From positions 186,001 to 250,000 of the forward strand of contig NZ_VANR01000005.1 in the NCBI RefSeq assembly GCF_005885675.1: DNA of 64,000 bases, read 5' to 3'. Below are positions 13,626 to 23,783 of this stretch, piece by piece (the stretch's first letter is position 1; each line of letters begins with the position of its first letter). Source of the DNA: Polaribacter aestuariivivens. Its GTDB lineage: Bacteria > Bacteroidota > Bacteroidia > Flavobacteriales > Flavobacteriaceae. Both the position numbers and the translations under genes were made by a program. The notes beneath the pieces were generated by a model, which was not told the origin of the DNA, made no database searches, and saw nothing but the letters and a program-made list of their open reading frames with translations.

Positions 13626-13830
13626 TTTAGAAAAAAAAATTCCATAAAACTAGAAAAAAATAAAAATTTTAAAAGCGAAAATTTAAGATGTAAGCAATTT
13701 TATGAAATTTCAGTTTTTAACTCTGAAAGAAAAAATTGAAAATCAAAAATTAAATCATTTTTAAGCGATTTAAGACACTTTTTCGTTTTTAACAAATGTT
13801 GATAATTTTAAAACTAAACCGCTTAAAACA

Positions 13831-13861
13831 TTTGAAAAATAGCTTGAAAATCGTAAATTTG
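13831..13861 (+). promoter_or_regulatory. gyrB promoter, exact Bacteroidetes consensus
   Basis: TTTG (13831-13834), a 19-base spacer and TAAATTTG (13854-13861) match the Bacteroidetes primary-sigma consensus TTTG-N19-TAnnTTTG at every defined position. The predicted start near 13866 leaves a leader of about 60 bases before gyrB. Confidence 0.88.
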
Positions 13862-13911
13862 AGTTTACGAAACTTGTTATTTAAAAGCAAGCTATATCAA
13901 CCTTAAAATAA

Positions 13912-15864
<1,953 letters not shown>

Positions 15865-15897
15865 TTAGCACAAATTGTAATAAAACTTATAACATAT

Positions 15898-15929
15898 AAA
15901 CACCTCTATTTTTATAGAGGTGTTTTTTT
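15898..15929 (+). terminator. gyrB terminator
   Basis: A 12-bp perfect stem (15898-15909 aaacacctctat / 15914-15925 atagaggtgttt) with a tttt loop is followed by further T, 33 bases after the gyrB stop. Confidence 0.92.
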
Positions 15930-15977
15930 ATCTAAAATCTTATTTTGCATACGATAACAGACAAATAACTTAAAAAT

Positions 15978-16457
15978 ATGGATTATAAATCAACAGAGAA
16001 AAACCTAAATAGACCTAACAATATTTCTAGCAAATTCTTTTTATCCGAAACAAAAATACCTGAAGAAGTTGATGTTTTAACAGTATCTTTTTTTGGTAAT
16101 TACCCACAAGGTTCTTCAGGTAGCGACACTGCAAAATATATCTCAAAACAAATTATTTCTGGCTTTATTAATTTTGATCCAGATGCAATTATTTTAGATT
16201 TTAGAGCATTGACATATAATTGGGGAAATTCTTTATTAAGAATATTCCAAGATATCTCTCAATTTAAAGACTGTGGAAATACTGAAGAAGAGCCTAATTT
16301 TCCAGTTTTAATTCTTGTTTCAGAAAAATCTAAAGCAGGCATAACTTCCTTATTAACACCTTCAAATTCTGAAAAACCATTAGAATTTATTTTTGAAGAT
16401 GAAAATTTAGCTTTAAAAGAAGCTTTTAAAAAAGGTAAATATTGGCTAGATAATTAA
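15978..16457 (+). CDS. Uncharacterised 159-residue cytoplasmic protein
   Basis: I do not recognise this protein. It has no signal peptide or membrane helix. The centre alternates strand and helix (VDVLTVSFFGNY, DPDAIILDFRALTYNWGNSLLRIFQ, NFPVLILVSEKSKAGITSLLT, LEFIFEDENLALKEAFKKGKYWL). This alpha/beta layout, with a buried DAIILDFRAL strand followed by a helix, recalls STAS or crotonase-like folds, but no catalytic motif is visible. The ATG at 15978 is the only good start. It lies alone after the gyrB terminator and meets the MscS gene tail to tail with a 6-base gap. Codon use is like its neighbours. Confidence 0.75.
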   Translation: MDYKSTEKNLNRPNNISSKFFLSETKIPEEVDVLTVSFFGNYPQGSSGSDTAKYISKQIISGFINFDPDAIILDFRALTYNWGNSLLRIFQDISQFKDCGNTEEEPNFPVLILVSEKSKAGITSLLTPSNSEKPLEFIFEDENLALKEAFKKGKYWLDN

Positions 16458-16463
16458 ACATTA

Positions 16464-18122
16464 TCACTCAAGCCTATTTTCTTCATTTTTACCTTCTTTA
16501 ATATCTTGAGTAAATTCTCCTAAAACCTTGGCTATAGCTCCCTCAATTCTTTCTTTATCAGTATCATACTTAGGGTTTAACCCTTTTTTCTCTGGAAAAT
16601 GCTCTATAGTTACAGTTGTAGATGGGAAAGCAAAATCTACACCTAGCTCTTTTGCTAATTTAACAACAGCAATGTGCAATCTATGTTTTGATGATTGCTC
16701 TACACCCCAAGCCAAACTTTTAAAATAAACATTTACCATCACTAATAATGCAGAATCTCCAAATCCTGTAAACTCCACATTATAAGAGTCTGATCGCGTT
16801 TCAGGATGTGCAATAATTATTTCTCTTACTCCTTTTACAAAAGCTTCAATTAATTCTGGTGGTGTATCATAACGCAAACCTAAGTTTGTATTGTATCGTC
16901 TAAATAAACGTAACCCTTTATTATTAATAACAATTTCTGATAATTTACTATTCGGTATTTTATATACAGAAGTATCTGCAGCTCTTACACTTGTAGATCT
17001 AAAACCAACTTTTTCTACAGTTCCAACAACTTCTCCTGCCTCAATCCAATCTTCAATATGAAATGGCTTGTCAAGAAAAATCATAATGGTACCAATTAAA
17101 TTCTTTACAGTGTCTTGCGAAGCTAATGCAACTGCCAAACCTCCAATTGTAGCTCCTGCTAACATAGTTGTAGCATTTACACCAAATAAGAGCAATACTT
17201 TAAAAATACCGATTACAATTACCAAACCTGTAAGAAAGCTGTGTAAAATAGGCACTAATTGATCATCTAACCTACCATGAGTTCTTTCTGTAAATTCAGA
17301 ATAAATACGCATTACAACTTTTACTAATTTTAAAAACACGTAAATCCAAAAAACTGTTTTGGCAATATTTAAAGCAAGAAAAACAAATGTATTTACTTCT
17401 AAAACAAATTGTAATGATGGAAAAAATTTATCTACAAATGCAACTGAAATTAACAAACTTATAGGATGTGCCAATTTTTTTAAAACTTTATCAACTTCTA
17501 AATTTGTATTTTTTGTTATTTGATGTTGTATTTTTTGAAGTATGAAAAAAGCTATTTTTTTAGTGATAAGAAATATGATGTAAGTACATATCAACAATAA
17601 TAAAAGTGCTACAAATTGCCATAATTCTATTCCTAGTACTTTTTTGTGACCAGAAACTGGAATAATATCTTGTAATTTTTGTACATACCAAGGAAAAACC
17701 TCTTTATACATACTCTCTATTTTTGTTACAGTTTCTGTAGAATAATACCATTTGCCATTTACCTTTTCTACATAAATTTGTGGCATTCTTTCAGGAAACA
17801 ATACATATTTAGAGTAGGCTGAATACCCTGTAGAATCTTTATATTTTGGGTCTGTTGGAATTTTATTTACATCTACATACAAACCTTTACCATCTAAAAC
17901 TTGCTTGATTTTAATTGCCTTTTTTATCGCAACTTTTTCTGATAGGCCAAAAATAGTTTTTGCTGCTTTTTTGGGCTCGTAAGAATCTGATTGTAAAAAA
18001 TACAAATGTGTATAAATAGTAGCATGAGGGTTACTTAAATCTACCTTAACTGAATCTTGTTCTTGACTCTGAGCAGTTATAAGTAAAGGAAAAAACAATA
18101 ATAAATACAAAAAATGCTTCAT
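16464..18122 (-). CDS. MscS-family mechanosensitive channel with periplasmic N-domain
   Basis: The protein has 552 residues. It starts with a signal peptide (MKHFLYLLLFFPLLITAQ) and a periplasmic domain of about 130 residues. Several membrane helices follow (WQFVALLLLLICTYIIFLI, LISVAFVDKFF, FVFLALNIAKTVFWIYVFLKLV, FLTGLVIVIGIFKVLLLFGV), then the MscS pore and beta domain: MLAGATIGGLAVALASQDTVKNLIGTIMIFLDKPFHIEDWIEAG and VVGTVEKVGFRSTSVRAADTSVYKIPNSKLSE. It acts in osmotic release through the inner membrane. It is transcribed divergently from the Spy-like genes. Confidence 0.93.
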   Translation of the reverse strand: MKHFLYLLLFFPLLITAQSQEQDSVKVDLSNPHATIYTHLYFLQSDSYEPKKAAKTIFGLSEKVAIKKAIKIKQVLDGKGLYVDVNKIPTDPKYKDSTGYSAYSKYVLFPERMPQIYVEKVNGKWYYSTETVTKIESMYKEVFPWYVQKLQDIIPVSGHKKVLGIELWQFVALLLLLICTYIIFLITKKIAFFILQKIQHQITKNTNLEVDKVLKKLAHPISLLISVAFVDKFFPSLQFVLEVNTFVFLALNIAKTVFWIYVFLKLVKVVMRIYSEFTERTHGRLDDQLVPILHSFLTGLVIVIGIFKVLLLFGVNATTMLAGATIGGLAVALASQDTVKNLIGTIMIFLDKPFHIEDWIEAGEVVGTVEKVGFRSTSVRAADTSVYKIPNSKLSEIVINNKGLRLFRRYNTNLGLRYDTPPELIEAFVKGVREIIIAHPETRSDSYNVEFTGFGDSALLVMVNVYFKSLAWGVEQSSKHRLHIAVVKLAKELGVDFAFPSTTVTIEHFPEKKGLNPKYDTDKERIEGAIAKVLGEFTQDIKEGKNEENRLE

Positions 18123-18159
18123 ATTAGTTTTTGATAAATATTAATTAAAAAACAAATTT

Positions 18160-18183
18160 AAACCTTTTCATTTTTTTAGAGTC
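18160..18183 (+). promoter_or_regulatory. ECF-sigma-type promoter of the first Spy-like gene
   Basis: TAAACCTTTT (ending at 18168) is followed by AGTC with the spacing AAC (18161-18163)-N17-GTC (18181-18183). The same AAACCTTTT and AAC-N17-GTC pair stands before the paralogue at 18790. AAC and GTC cores at this spacing fit extracytoplasmic-function sigma promoters. No TAnnTTTG element lies nearby. Confidence 0.6.
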
Positions 18184-18213
18184 AAAGATGTATAAATAAT
18201 AAACAAAAAATAA

Positions 18214-18612
18214 ATGAAAAAAATAATAAGCATATTCGTAATTCTTTTAACTGTAACATTTTCTGCTCAAGCTCAGAAACAAAACAAAAAAGGTACACCT
18301 GAAAAACAAGTGCAAAGAGCTTTAAAAAAGTTGACTGCAGATTTAAATTTATCTGACGTACAACAAAATGAAATTAAACCTTTATTAATTGCTCAAATAG
18401 AAGATAGAAATGAAATGATGATGAAGAGAAAAAAATTGAAAGACGCAGATAAAAAACCATCTAAAGAGGAAAGAAAAATGATGAGAAAAATGAGAGATGA
18501 AAAAGAAGCTGCAATGGATAAAAAAATGAAAAGTATTTTAACAAACGAGCAATACCTTACGTTTGAAGAAATTAAAAAAGAACAAAAAAATAAAAGAAAA
18601 AAGAAACAGTAG
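18214..18612 (+). CDS. Exported Spy/CpxP-like small basic protein
   Basis: The precursor has 132 residues, with a signal peptide of about 20 residues (MKKIISIFVILLTVTFSAQAQ). The mature part is helical and very rich in Lys, Met and Glu. Its central LSDVQQNEIKPLLIAQIEDRNEMMMKRKKLKD and later ILTNEQYLTFEEIKKEQ follow the LTxxQ-type pattern of periplasmic stress chaperones such as Spy and CpxP. It is a paralogue of the gene at 18790, and both share an ECF-type promoter, which supports an envelope-stress role. Function is inferred from pattern only. Confidence 0.82.
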   Translation: MKKIISIFVILLTVTFSAQAQKQNKKGTPEKQVQRALKKLTADLNLSDVQQNEIKPLLIAQIEDRNEMMMKRKKLKDADKKPSKEERKMMRKMRDEKEAAMDKKMKSILTNEQYLTFEEIKKEQKNKRKKKQ

Positions 18613-18649
18613 CTAATTTTTTGGGTTGATTGATTAGTTTATTGATAAG

Positions 18650-18682
18650 GCTCAGATTCTTCATTGAATCTGAGCTATTTTA
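18650..18682 (+). terminator. Terminator after the first Spy-like gene
   Basis: A perfect 10-bp stem gctcagattc / gaatctgagc (18650-18659, 18666-18675) with a 6-base loop is followed by tattttatttt. It separates the two paralogues into single-gene units. Confidence 0.85.
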
Positions 18683-18728
18683 TTTTAAATATATAACCTA
18701 AAATTCTGTTAAAGAGATATTTAACATT

Positions 18729-18752
18729 AAACCTTTTTAACTTTTTAAAGTC
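18729..18752 (+). promoter_or_regulatory. ECF-sigma-type promoter of the second Spy-like gene
   Basis: TTAAACCTTTTT with AAC (18730-18732)-N17-GTC (18750-18752) repeats the arrangement before the first paralogue base for base at the core positions and spacing, although the spacers differ. Confidence 0.6.
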
Positions 18753-18789
18753 TTACAATTATATAAACAAAACATTAAAATTTAAAAAA

Positions 18790-19248
18790 ATGAAAAACTT
18801 AGTAAGCATTTTAGTATTGGTATTCGCGTTTACGTTTACAACACAAGCACAGAAAAAAAGAAACCACAAAAAACCACAACTTTCTGCAGAACAACATGCA
18901 GATTTAATGGTAAAAAAAATGACATTGTCTTTAGATTTATCTGAAAAACAGCAAAAGCAAATTAAGCCACTTTTAACTTCAAAAATAGCTGAAAGAAAAG
19001 CTTTTATGGAAAAAAGAATGGAGGCTAAAAAAGAAGATAAAAAACCTACTGCAGACGAAATTTATGCTGTAAAAAGTAAAATGCTAGACAATCAAATTGC
19101 TATGAAAAATAGCATGAAAAACATCTTAAATAAAGATCAGTTTGAAAAATTTGAGAAAATGCAGAAAAGAAGAAAAATGATGGTGTTAAAAAAAATGAAA
19201 GAGAGAAGAATGGATAAAAGCAACTGGAAAAAGAGAAGAAAACAATAA
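18790..19248 (+). CDS. Exported Spy/CpxP-like small basic protein, paralogue
   Basis: The precursor has 152 residues with a signal peptide (MKNLVSILVLVFAFTFTTQAQ). The mature part, LSAEQHADLMVKKMTLSLDLSEKQQKQIKPLLTSKIAERKAF, then NILNKDQFEKFEKMQKRRK, parallels the gene at 18214 in order and spacing of the two LxxxQ elements. It is strongly basic, with a Lys/Arg-rich C-terminus. A strong terminator follows. It is likely a periplasmic chaperone or metal/stress protein; only the family resemblance supports this. Confidence 0.82.
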   Translation: MKNLVSILVLVFAFTFTTQAQKKRNHKKPQLSAEQHADLMVKKMTLSLDLSEKQQKQIKPLLTSKIAERKAFMEKRMEAKKEDKKPTADEIYAVKSKMLDNQIAMKNSMKNILNKDQFEKFEKMQKRRKMMVLKKMKERRMDKSNWKKRRKQ

Positions 19249-19270
19249 TTTTAGTTTGTAAAAACATTAT

Positions 19271-19307
19271 AAAAAACCCGATTTATAGCTTATAAATCGG
19301 GTTTTTT
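19271..19307. terminator. Bidirectional terminator
   Basis: A perfect 17-bp stem (19271-19287 / 19291-19307) with a gct loop carries A6 on the left and T6 on the right. It can serve both the plus-strand Spy-like gene and the converging minus-strand carbonic-anhydrase gene, whose stop is at 19317. Confidence 0.95.
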
Positions 19308-19316
19308 ATGTTTACA

Positions 19317-19832
19317 TTACTCTTTAAACCAACTAGAATATTTCACGTAGTTATTGGCAATTCTATCAATTTCTCCAGAAATTAATTCTTGCGAAATGTC
19401 TTTCACTTTTTTTGCAGGAACACCTGCATAAATACTTCCACTTTTTACATGTGTGTTTTTTGTAACTACTGCACCTGCAGCAATAATTGAATTAGATTCT
19501 ATAATGCAATCATCCATAATTATAGCACCCATACCAACCAAAACATTGTCGTGAATTGTACAACCATGTACAATAGCATTGTGGCCAATTGAAACATTAT
19601 TACCAATAGTTGTGGGCGATTTTAAATAGGTTGCATGTATTACAGCTCCATCTTGAATATTTACTTTATTTCCAATTTTTATAAAATGGACATCACCTCT
19701 AATGACAGCATTATACCAAATGGAACACTCTTTACCTAACGAAACTTCACCAAGAATGGTAGCGTTTTCTGCTACAAAGCAATCCTTTGGTATTTGTGGA
19801 TGTTTTCCGTTTACTGTTTTAATAATTGGCAT
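19317..19832 (-). CDS. Gamma-carbonic-anhydrase-like left-handed beta-helix protein
   Basis: The protein has 171 residues and consists of hexapeptide repeats (ENATILGEVSLGKECSIWYNAVIRGDV, NIQDGAVIH, TIGNNVSIGHNAIVHGCTIHDNVLVGMGAIIMDDCII). The three zinc-ligand histidines of the gamma-CA family are present in VIHATYL and IGHNAIVHG. The family includes active carbonic anhydrases and YrdA/PaaY-like proteins; the true activity cannot be told from sequence. It lies 6 bases after the LytTR regulator gene and is probably cotranscribed with it. Confidence 0.92.
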   Translation of the reverse strand: MPIIKTVNGKHPQIPKDCFVAENATILGEVSLGKECSIWYNAVIRGDVHFIKIGNKVNIQDGAVIHATYLKSPTTIGNNVSIGHNAIVHGCTIHDNVLVGMGAIIMDDCIIESNSIIAAGAVVTKNTHVKSGSIYAGVPAKKVKDISQELISGEIDRIANNYVKYSSWFKE

Positions 19833-19838
19833 AATTTT

Positions 19839-20570
19839 CTATTTAAAATACGATAACAAATTCGCTTTTTGAGAGGCAGAAACTAAAATTTCTTTTCCGT
19901 TAGAAACTAGTACACTACCACCTTTTCCTTTTTTATATTTGATAATCGCATTTACATTTACCAAATACGATTTATGTATTCTTGCAAATGTATAATCACT
20001 TAGTGCTTTTTCGAAATATTTTAAGGTTTTACTTACCAGTTTTTTAGAATTTGCCAAATGAATTTCTGTATAATTATCATCAGCTTTACAAAAAACAATA
20101 TCGTTAATATCTAAAACTTCAAAACCATCTTGTTGCGGAATGGTAATTTTGCCTGTTGCCGAATTTGATTTTGGTTTTAAAATTTGATGCTGTAAATCGT
20201 TCTCTTTTTCTTTAATATCTGTTACAATATTTACAGCTTTTATTAACTCGTCTATTGAAATTGGTTTTAGTAAATAATAACTAGCATGGTTGTTTAACGC
20301 TTCAATTGCATAATGATCGTAAGCAGTTACAAAAACGGTTTCAAAAGTTCTGTTTTCTACTTTTTCTAACAAATCAAACGCATTTCCAAAAGGCATTTCT
20401 ACATCTAAAAAAACCAAATCTAATTCGTGTTTTTTGATTAAAGTATAAGCTTCTTCAATATTACTTGCTTCTCCTAATAAAGATACATTTGGGCAGTATT
20501 TGCCTATATAATTTCGAAGAATTTCTCTACTTATTTGTTCGTCTTCTACAATAATTGCTTTTAATTTCAT
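19839..20570 (-). CDS. LytTR-type response regulator
   Basis: The protein has 243 residues. Residues 1 to about 120 form a receiver domain (IIVEDEQ acidic pair, phosphorylated Asp in LVFLDVEMP, Thr in FVTAYD, Lys in LLKPIS). After a linker, residues from about 145 form a LytTR DNA-binding domain (ITIPQQDGFEVLDINDIVFCKADDNYTEIHL, FARIHKSYLVNVNAI). Its partner is the sensor kinase gene just upstream, separated by a 111-base gap containing a degenerate repeat. Confidence 0.95.
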   Translation of the reverse strand: MKLKAIIVEDEQISREILRNYIGKYCPNVSLLGEASNIEEAYTLIKKHELDLVFLDVEMPFGNAFDLLEKVENRTFETVFVTAYDHYAIEALNNHASYYLLKPISIDELIKAVNIVTDIKEKENDLQHQILKPKSNSATGKITIPQQDGFEVLDINDIVFCKADDNYTEIHLANSKKLVSKTLKYFEKALSDYTFARIHKSYLVNVNAIIKYKKGKGGSVLVSNGKEILVSASQKANLLSYFK

Positions 20571-20586
20571 AAATTTTAATTTTTAG

Positions 20587-20686
20587 AAGCAGAAACCTGC
20601 TTTTCGCACTCGCTTTTTTTCTGAAAAAGAAAAAAGAGCTCAAACAATTGCTTCAATCAGGGCTAACCTTGTTTGCCAACTTTAGG
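20587..20686. repeat. Degenerate dispersed repeat overlapping the sensor-kinase stop
   Basis: This piece (tgcttttcgcactcgct, gaaaaagaaaaaagagctc, caattgcttcaatcagggc, aactttaggcc) resembles the element at 13515-13625. The kinase stop codon (20682-20684) lies at its right edge, where aggcc becomes the last codons. Confidence 0.45.
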
Positions 20687-22874
20687 CCTTTTTTAATAAC
20701 AATGCTACTTTTGTACCTTCTCCATTTTCCTGAATATTAGAAACTTTTACAGAAATACGGTCTTTGTACATATTGTTTAAAATCATAATTCTATTTTTTA
20801 TGGTACTCATTCCTTTCGATTTTTGTTTTAGCTGATTTTTTGTTTTTAGTGCTTGCGATTTCGCTCTTCCAATTCCATCATCAACAATTGTAATTAATAA
20901 CGTATCAACATTATTTTTTTGGATTGAAATTTCTAAGTTTCCTTTTTCTTTACGGTACCTTAAACCATGCCAAATTGCATTTTCTATATAAGGTTGTAAT
21001 AACATTGGCGGAATTAAAAACTTTTCTAAATCAATAGTTTCATCAATAGTTATTTGATAATCGAACTTATCTTTAAAACGATTGTGTTCTAATTTTACAT
21101 ACAACTCTAAAAGTTCAACTTCTTTATTAAGTGGAATAAAATCTTCGTCAGAATTTTCTAAAACGGAACGCATTAATACTGAAAATTCTGATAAATAACG
21201 GTTTGCATTTCGCTCGTCATTTACAGCAATAAAACTATTTACAGAGTTTAGCGCGTTAAATATAAAATGCGGATTCATTTGAGAACGCATAGATTTTAAA
21301 GCCAATAAATTGTTGGCTAATTTTTGTTGTTTGTTATTTCTGTACATGAAATATAAAACCAAAATCATCAATAAAAAACCACCTGTTAAAGAATAAATAA
21401 TTAGCCTTTGTCGTTTATTACTTTCTTCAGATAATTTTTGATCTATATACGCTAAACTAATTTTACTTTGGGTTAGTTCTTTGTCTTTTTCTAAGCTCGC
21501 AATTCTGTTTTGATTTTCGGCAATTTTTTTAGAAAAACGTTTTACTTGTTGAATTTCCTGCTCTTTTCTAACGTATAAAGAATCTACTAAAGACACATAT
21601 TTTTCGTAATTTTTTAAAGCTTTATCATACTCACCTAGGTTTGCAAACACTTCTGATATTTTTCTTGTTGCATCTTTTTCTACAACAATATCCTTATTTT
21701 TTTCTGCATCTTTTCTACTTTTTTCTAAAAAAGGAATGGCTTCTTCATATGCTTCTTTTAAAATATATGCGTTACCAATTTTATAATTAATTTTTTGTGA
21801 TGTGATAGAATCTGCTTCTAAATCATCTGTTTTATTAAAATCGGTTTTTTTATCTTTTGTTTTTTGCAAACTTTTTTTTCTAAGTTCAATTTCTTGATCA
21901 TATTGCTTGTTTGCGTTTAAAAAATCAGCCACTTTTTCTTCTTCTTTTAAAACACGATTTAAGTTTTCTTTTTCTGCAAAATTTAAAGAGTTTTTAAAAC
22001 TTAAATTTGCTTGCTTTGTGTTTCCTTTTGCAGAAAATACAGTTCCTAATTTTGAACTTAAATCAGTAATTTTAGAGGTAATTCCATTTTTTTTGGCAAT
22101 ATCAAAAGCATTTTGATACATTTTTATAGCTTCTTTATAGTTTTTGGTTTCCAAAGCAATGTCACCCAAACCTTCTAACACTATAACTTGCTCATAATTT
22201 CTTAACTGTTTATTTTCTAACTCTTGAAAAGTAATTTTACTATTCTTATAATCTTTCAACAAAAATTGAGCTTGTGCTAATTTAATTTTTGTGTCGGTAT
22301 TTTCTGAAATTTGATTGCTTAATTTGTAGTTGTAAATTGCCAAATCATACTGTTTCCAGTGAACATATATGCTTGCCAACGTTTTATATGTTGCTGCATT
22401 TCTTTTTTTACCATTACTACTTTTTAGAGCTTTTTCAATAAAAGACAAACTTTTTTCTATATCTGTTTTTTTATAAAATTTTGCAGAGTCTAGATATTGT
22501 AAATAAAAATCTGCTGTAGCATTTTTACTTTTTCTGGTTTTACTATAGGTGTATTTTTGTTCTGGGAAATTTTTTACTAAAATTTTTATTTCTTCATCAG
22601 ATTTTAATATGTAATAAACCGTTTCAAAATCTGGGTGTCTAACAACCAACTCGTCATTTACTTTAGCTTTTACTTTGTAATATCCAATAAAATCAGAATA
22701 TTGAAACTGTTTTCCATTTACAGAAACATCTGCATTTTTTATGGGAATTCCAGATGCTTTAGATTCTACAACTACTTTTACATCAAAGCTTTTTTCACTT
22801 TCAAGTGCACTATTATTTTGTGCAAAAAATGCTGTATTTAAAAAAAGAAATATTAAAAAAATAAAATTTTTCAA
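20682..22874 (-). CDS. TPR-containing LytS/YehU-type sensor histidine kinase
   Basis: I place the start at a TTG (22874), giving 730 residues beginning MKNFIFLIFLFLNTAFFAQ, a good signal peptide. An upstream in-frame TTG at 22913 would add MCVCLQKLNSNYN, which spoils it, and no ATG is available. A carboxypeptidase-regulatory-like domain (SGIPIKNADVSVNGKQFQY) comes first. TPR repeats follow, then a coiled coil, a membrane helix (LIIYSLTGGFLLMILVLYFMY), the His_kinase domain (MRSQMNPHFIFNALNSVNSFIAVND, with His in NPHF) and an HATPase (IENAIWHGLRYR, IVDDGIGRAKS). It pairs with the downstream LytTR regulator. Confidence 0.92.
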   Translation of the reverse strand: MKNFIFLIFLFLNTAFFAQNNSALESEKSFDVKVVVESKASGIPIKNADVSVNGKQFQYSDFIGYYKVKAKVNDELVVRHPDFETVYYILKSDEEIKILVKNFPEQKYTYSKTRKSKNATADFYLQYLDSAKFYKKTDIEKSLSFIEKALKSSNGKKRNAATYKTLASIYVHWKQYDLAIYNYKLSNQISENTDTKIKLAQAQFLLKDYKNSKITFQELENKQLRNYEQVIVLEGLGDIALETKNYKEAIKMYQNAFDIAKKNGITSKITDLSSKLGTVFSAKGNTKQANLSFKNSLNFAEKENLNRVLKEEEKVADFLNANKQYDQEIELRKKSLQKTKDKKTDFNKTDDLEADSITSQKINYKIGNAYILKEAYEEAIPFLEKSRKDAEKNKDIVVEKDATRKISEVFANLGEYDKALKNYEKYVSLVDSLYVRKEQEIQQVKRFSKKIAENQNRIASLEKDKELTQSKISLAYIDQKLSEESNKRQRLIIYSLTGGFLLMILVLYFMYRNNKQQKLANNLLALKSMRSQMNPHFIFNALNSVNSFIAVNDERNANRYLSEFSVLMRSVLENSDEDFIPLNKEVELLELYVKLEHNRFKDKFDYQITIDETIDLEKFLIPPMLLQPYIENAIWHGLRYRKEKGNLEISIQKNNVDTLLITIVDDGIGRAKSQALKTKNQLKQKSKGMSTIKNRIMILNNMYKDRISVKVSNIQENGEGTKVALLLKKA

Positions 22875-23078
22875 GTTATAATTGCTGTTTAATTTTTGTA
22901 AACATACACACAAAAAATCATCTAAAAAAACGTCTTTTTACTACAACTTGGGGTTTTGTAATTGTTTTTATAGCAGTTACTAAATGGTTAATTCTATTCA
23001 CTCATTAAAAAGAGGTGTTTACTCATTATTACTTTTTTATTTAAAAGTTGCCATTTACTTTTATGAAAAAAACATATC

Positions 23079-23780
23079 ATGATGAAATTTAAAACGCTTT
23101 TATTAATTGTATTTGTAACAACTATTTCTTTTAGTCAGAACAAAAATCAAGAGAAATCATTTATTGAGGTTGTAGGTACTTCAGAAAAAGAAATTATACC
23201 CAATGAAATTTATGTAGATATTTTCTTAAAAGAAAGAATGGAAAAAGGAAATAAACTGAAATTAGAAATCTTAGAAAATCAGCTTAAAAAAGAGTTGAAA
23301 AACATAGGTATTTCTGAAAATAATTTATTTATTTCGGATATCAATTCAGTGTTATCAAAAACTGGTTGGTTTACAAAAGAAGTACTTTCTACAGCAAAAT
23401 ATACTTTAAAAGTAGAAGATTCTAAAAAATTAAAACAGTTTTTTGATTGTTTAGACGAACTTAAAATAACCAATGTAAATATCACTAAAGCAACACATTC
23501 AAACATTACTGAGTTAAGAAAACAAAATAGAATTGCAGCCATAAAAGCTGCAAAAGAAAAAGCTAATTATTTATTAAACGCTATTGATGAAAAAGTAGGA
23601 AAACCCATAAAAATTAACGAATCAGACACCAATAACAACAATTTTGTTTTTGCAAATAACGTACAGGTTTATGGCTATAAATCTAGTAATGTCAGTAAAT
23701 TTAAACGAAACAAATCTATTGTTCAATTTGAAAAAATAACGATACAAACGTCTATATATGTAAAGTTTGAAATTGAGTGA
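23079..23780 (+). CDS. Exported SIMPL-domain (DUF541) protein
   Basis: The precursor has 233 residues (ATGATG start), with a signal peptide (MMKFKTLLLIVFVTTISFSQ). The mature part has the SIMPL pattern: SFIEVVGTSEKEIIPNEIYVDIFLKE, LGI-type turn (LKNIGISENNLFISDINS), TKEVLSTAKYTLKVED and a helix NRIAAIKAAKEKANYLLNAIDEKVGKPIKI. Its role in most bacteria is unknown; some members affect oxidative-stress defence. It stands alone and converges on the LysM glucosaminidase gene with a 3-base gap. Confidence 0.88.
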   Translation: MMKFKTLLLIVFVTTISFSQNKNQEKSFIEVVGTSEKEIIPNEIYVDIFLKERMEKGNKLKLEILENQLKKELKNIGISENNLFISDINSVLSKTGWFTKEVLSTAKYTLKVEDSKKLKQFFDCLDELKITNVNITKATHSNITELRKQNRIAAIKAAKEKANYLLNAIDEKVGKPIKINESDTNNNNFVFANNVQVYGYKSSNVSKFKRNKSIVQFEKITIQTSIYVKFEIE

Positions 23781-23783
23781 TTA

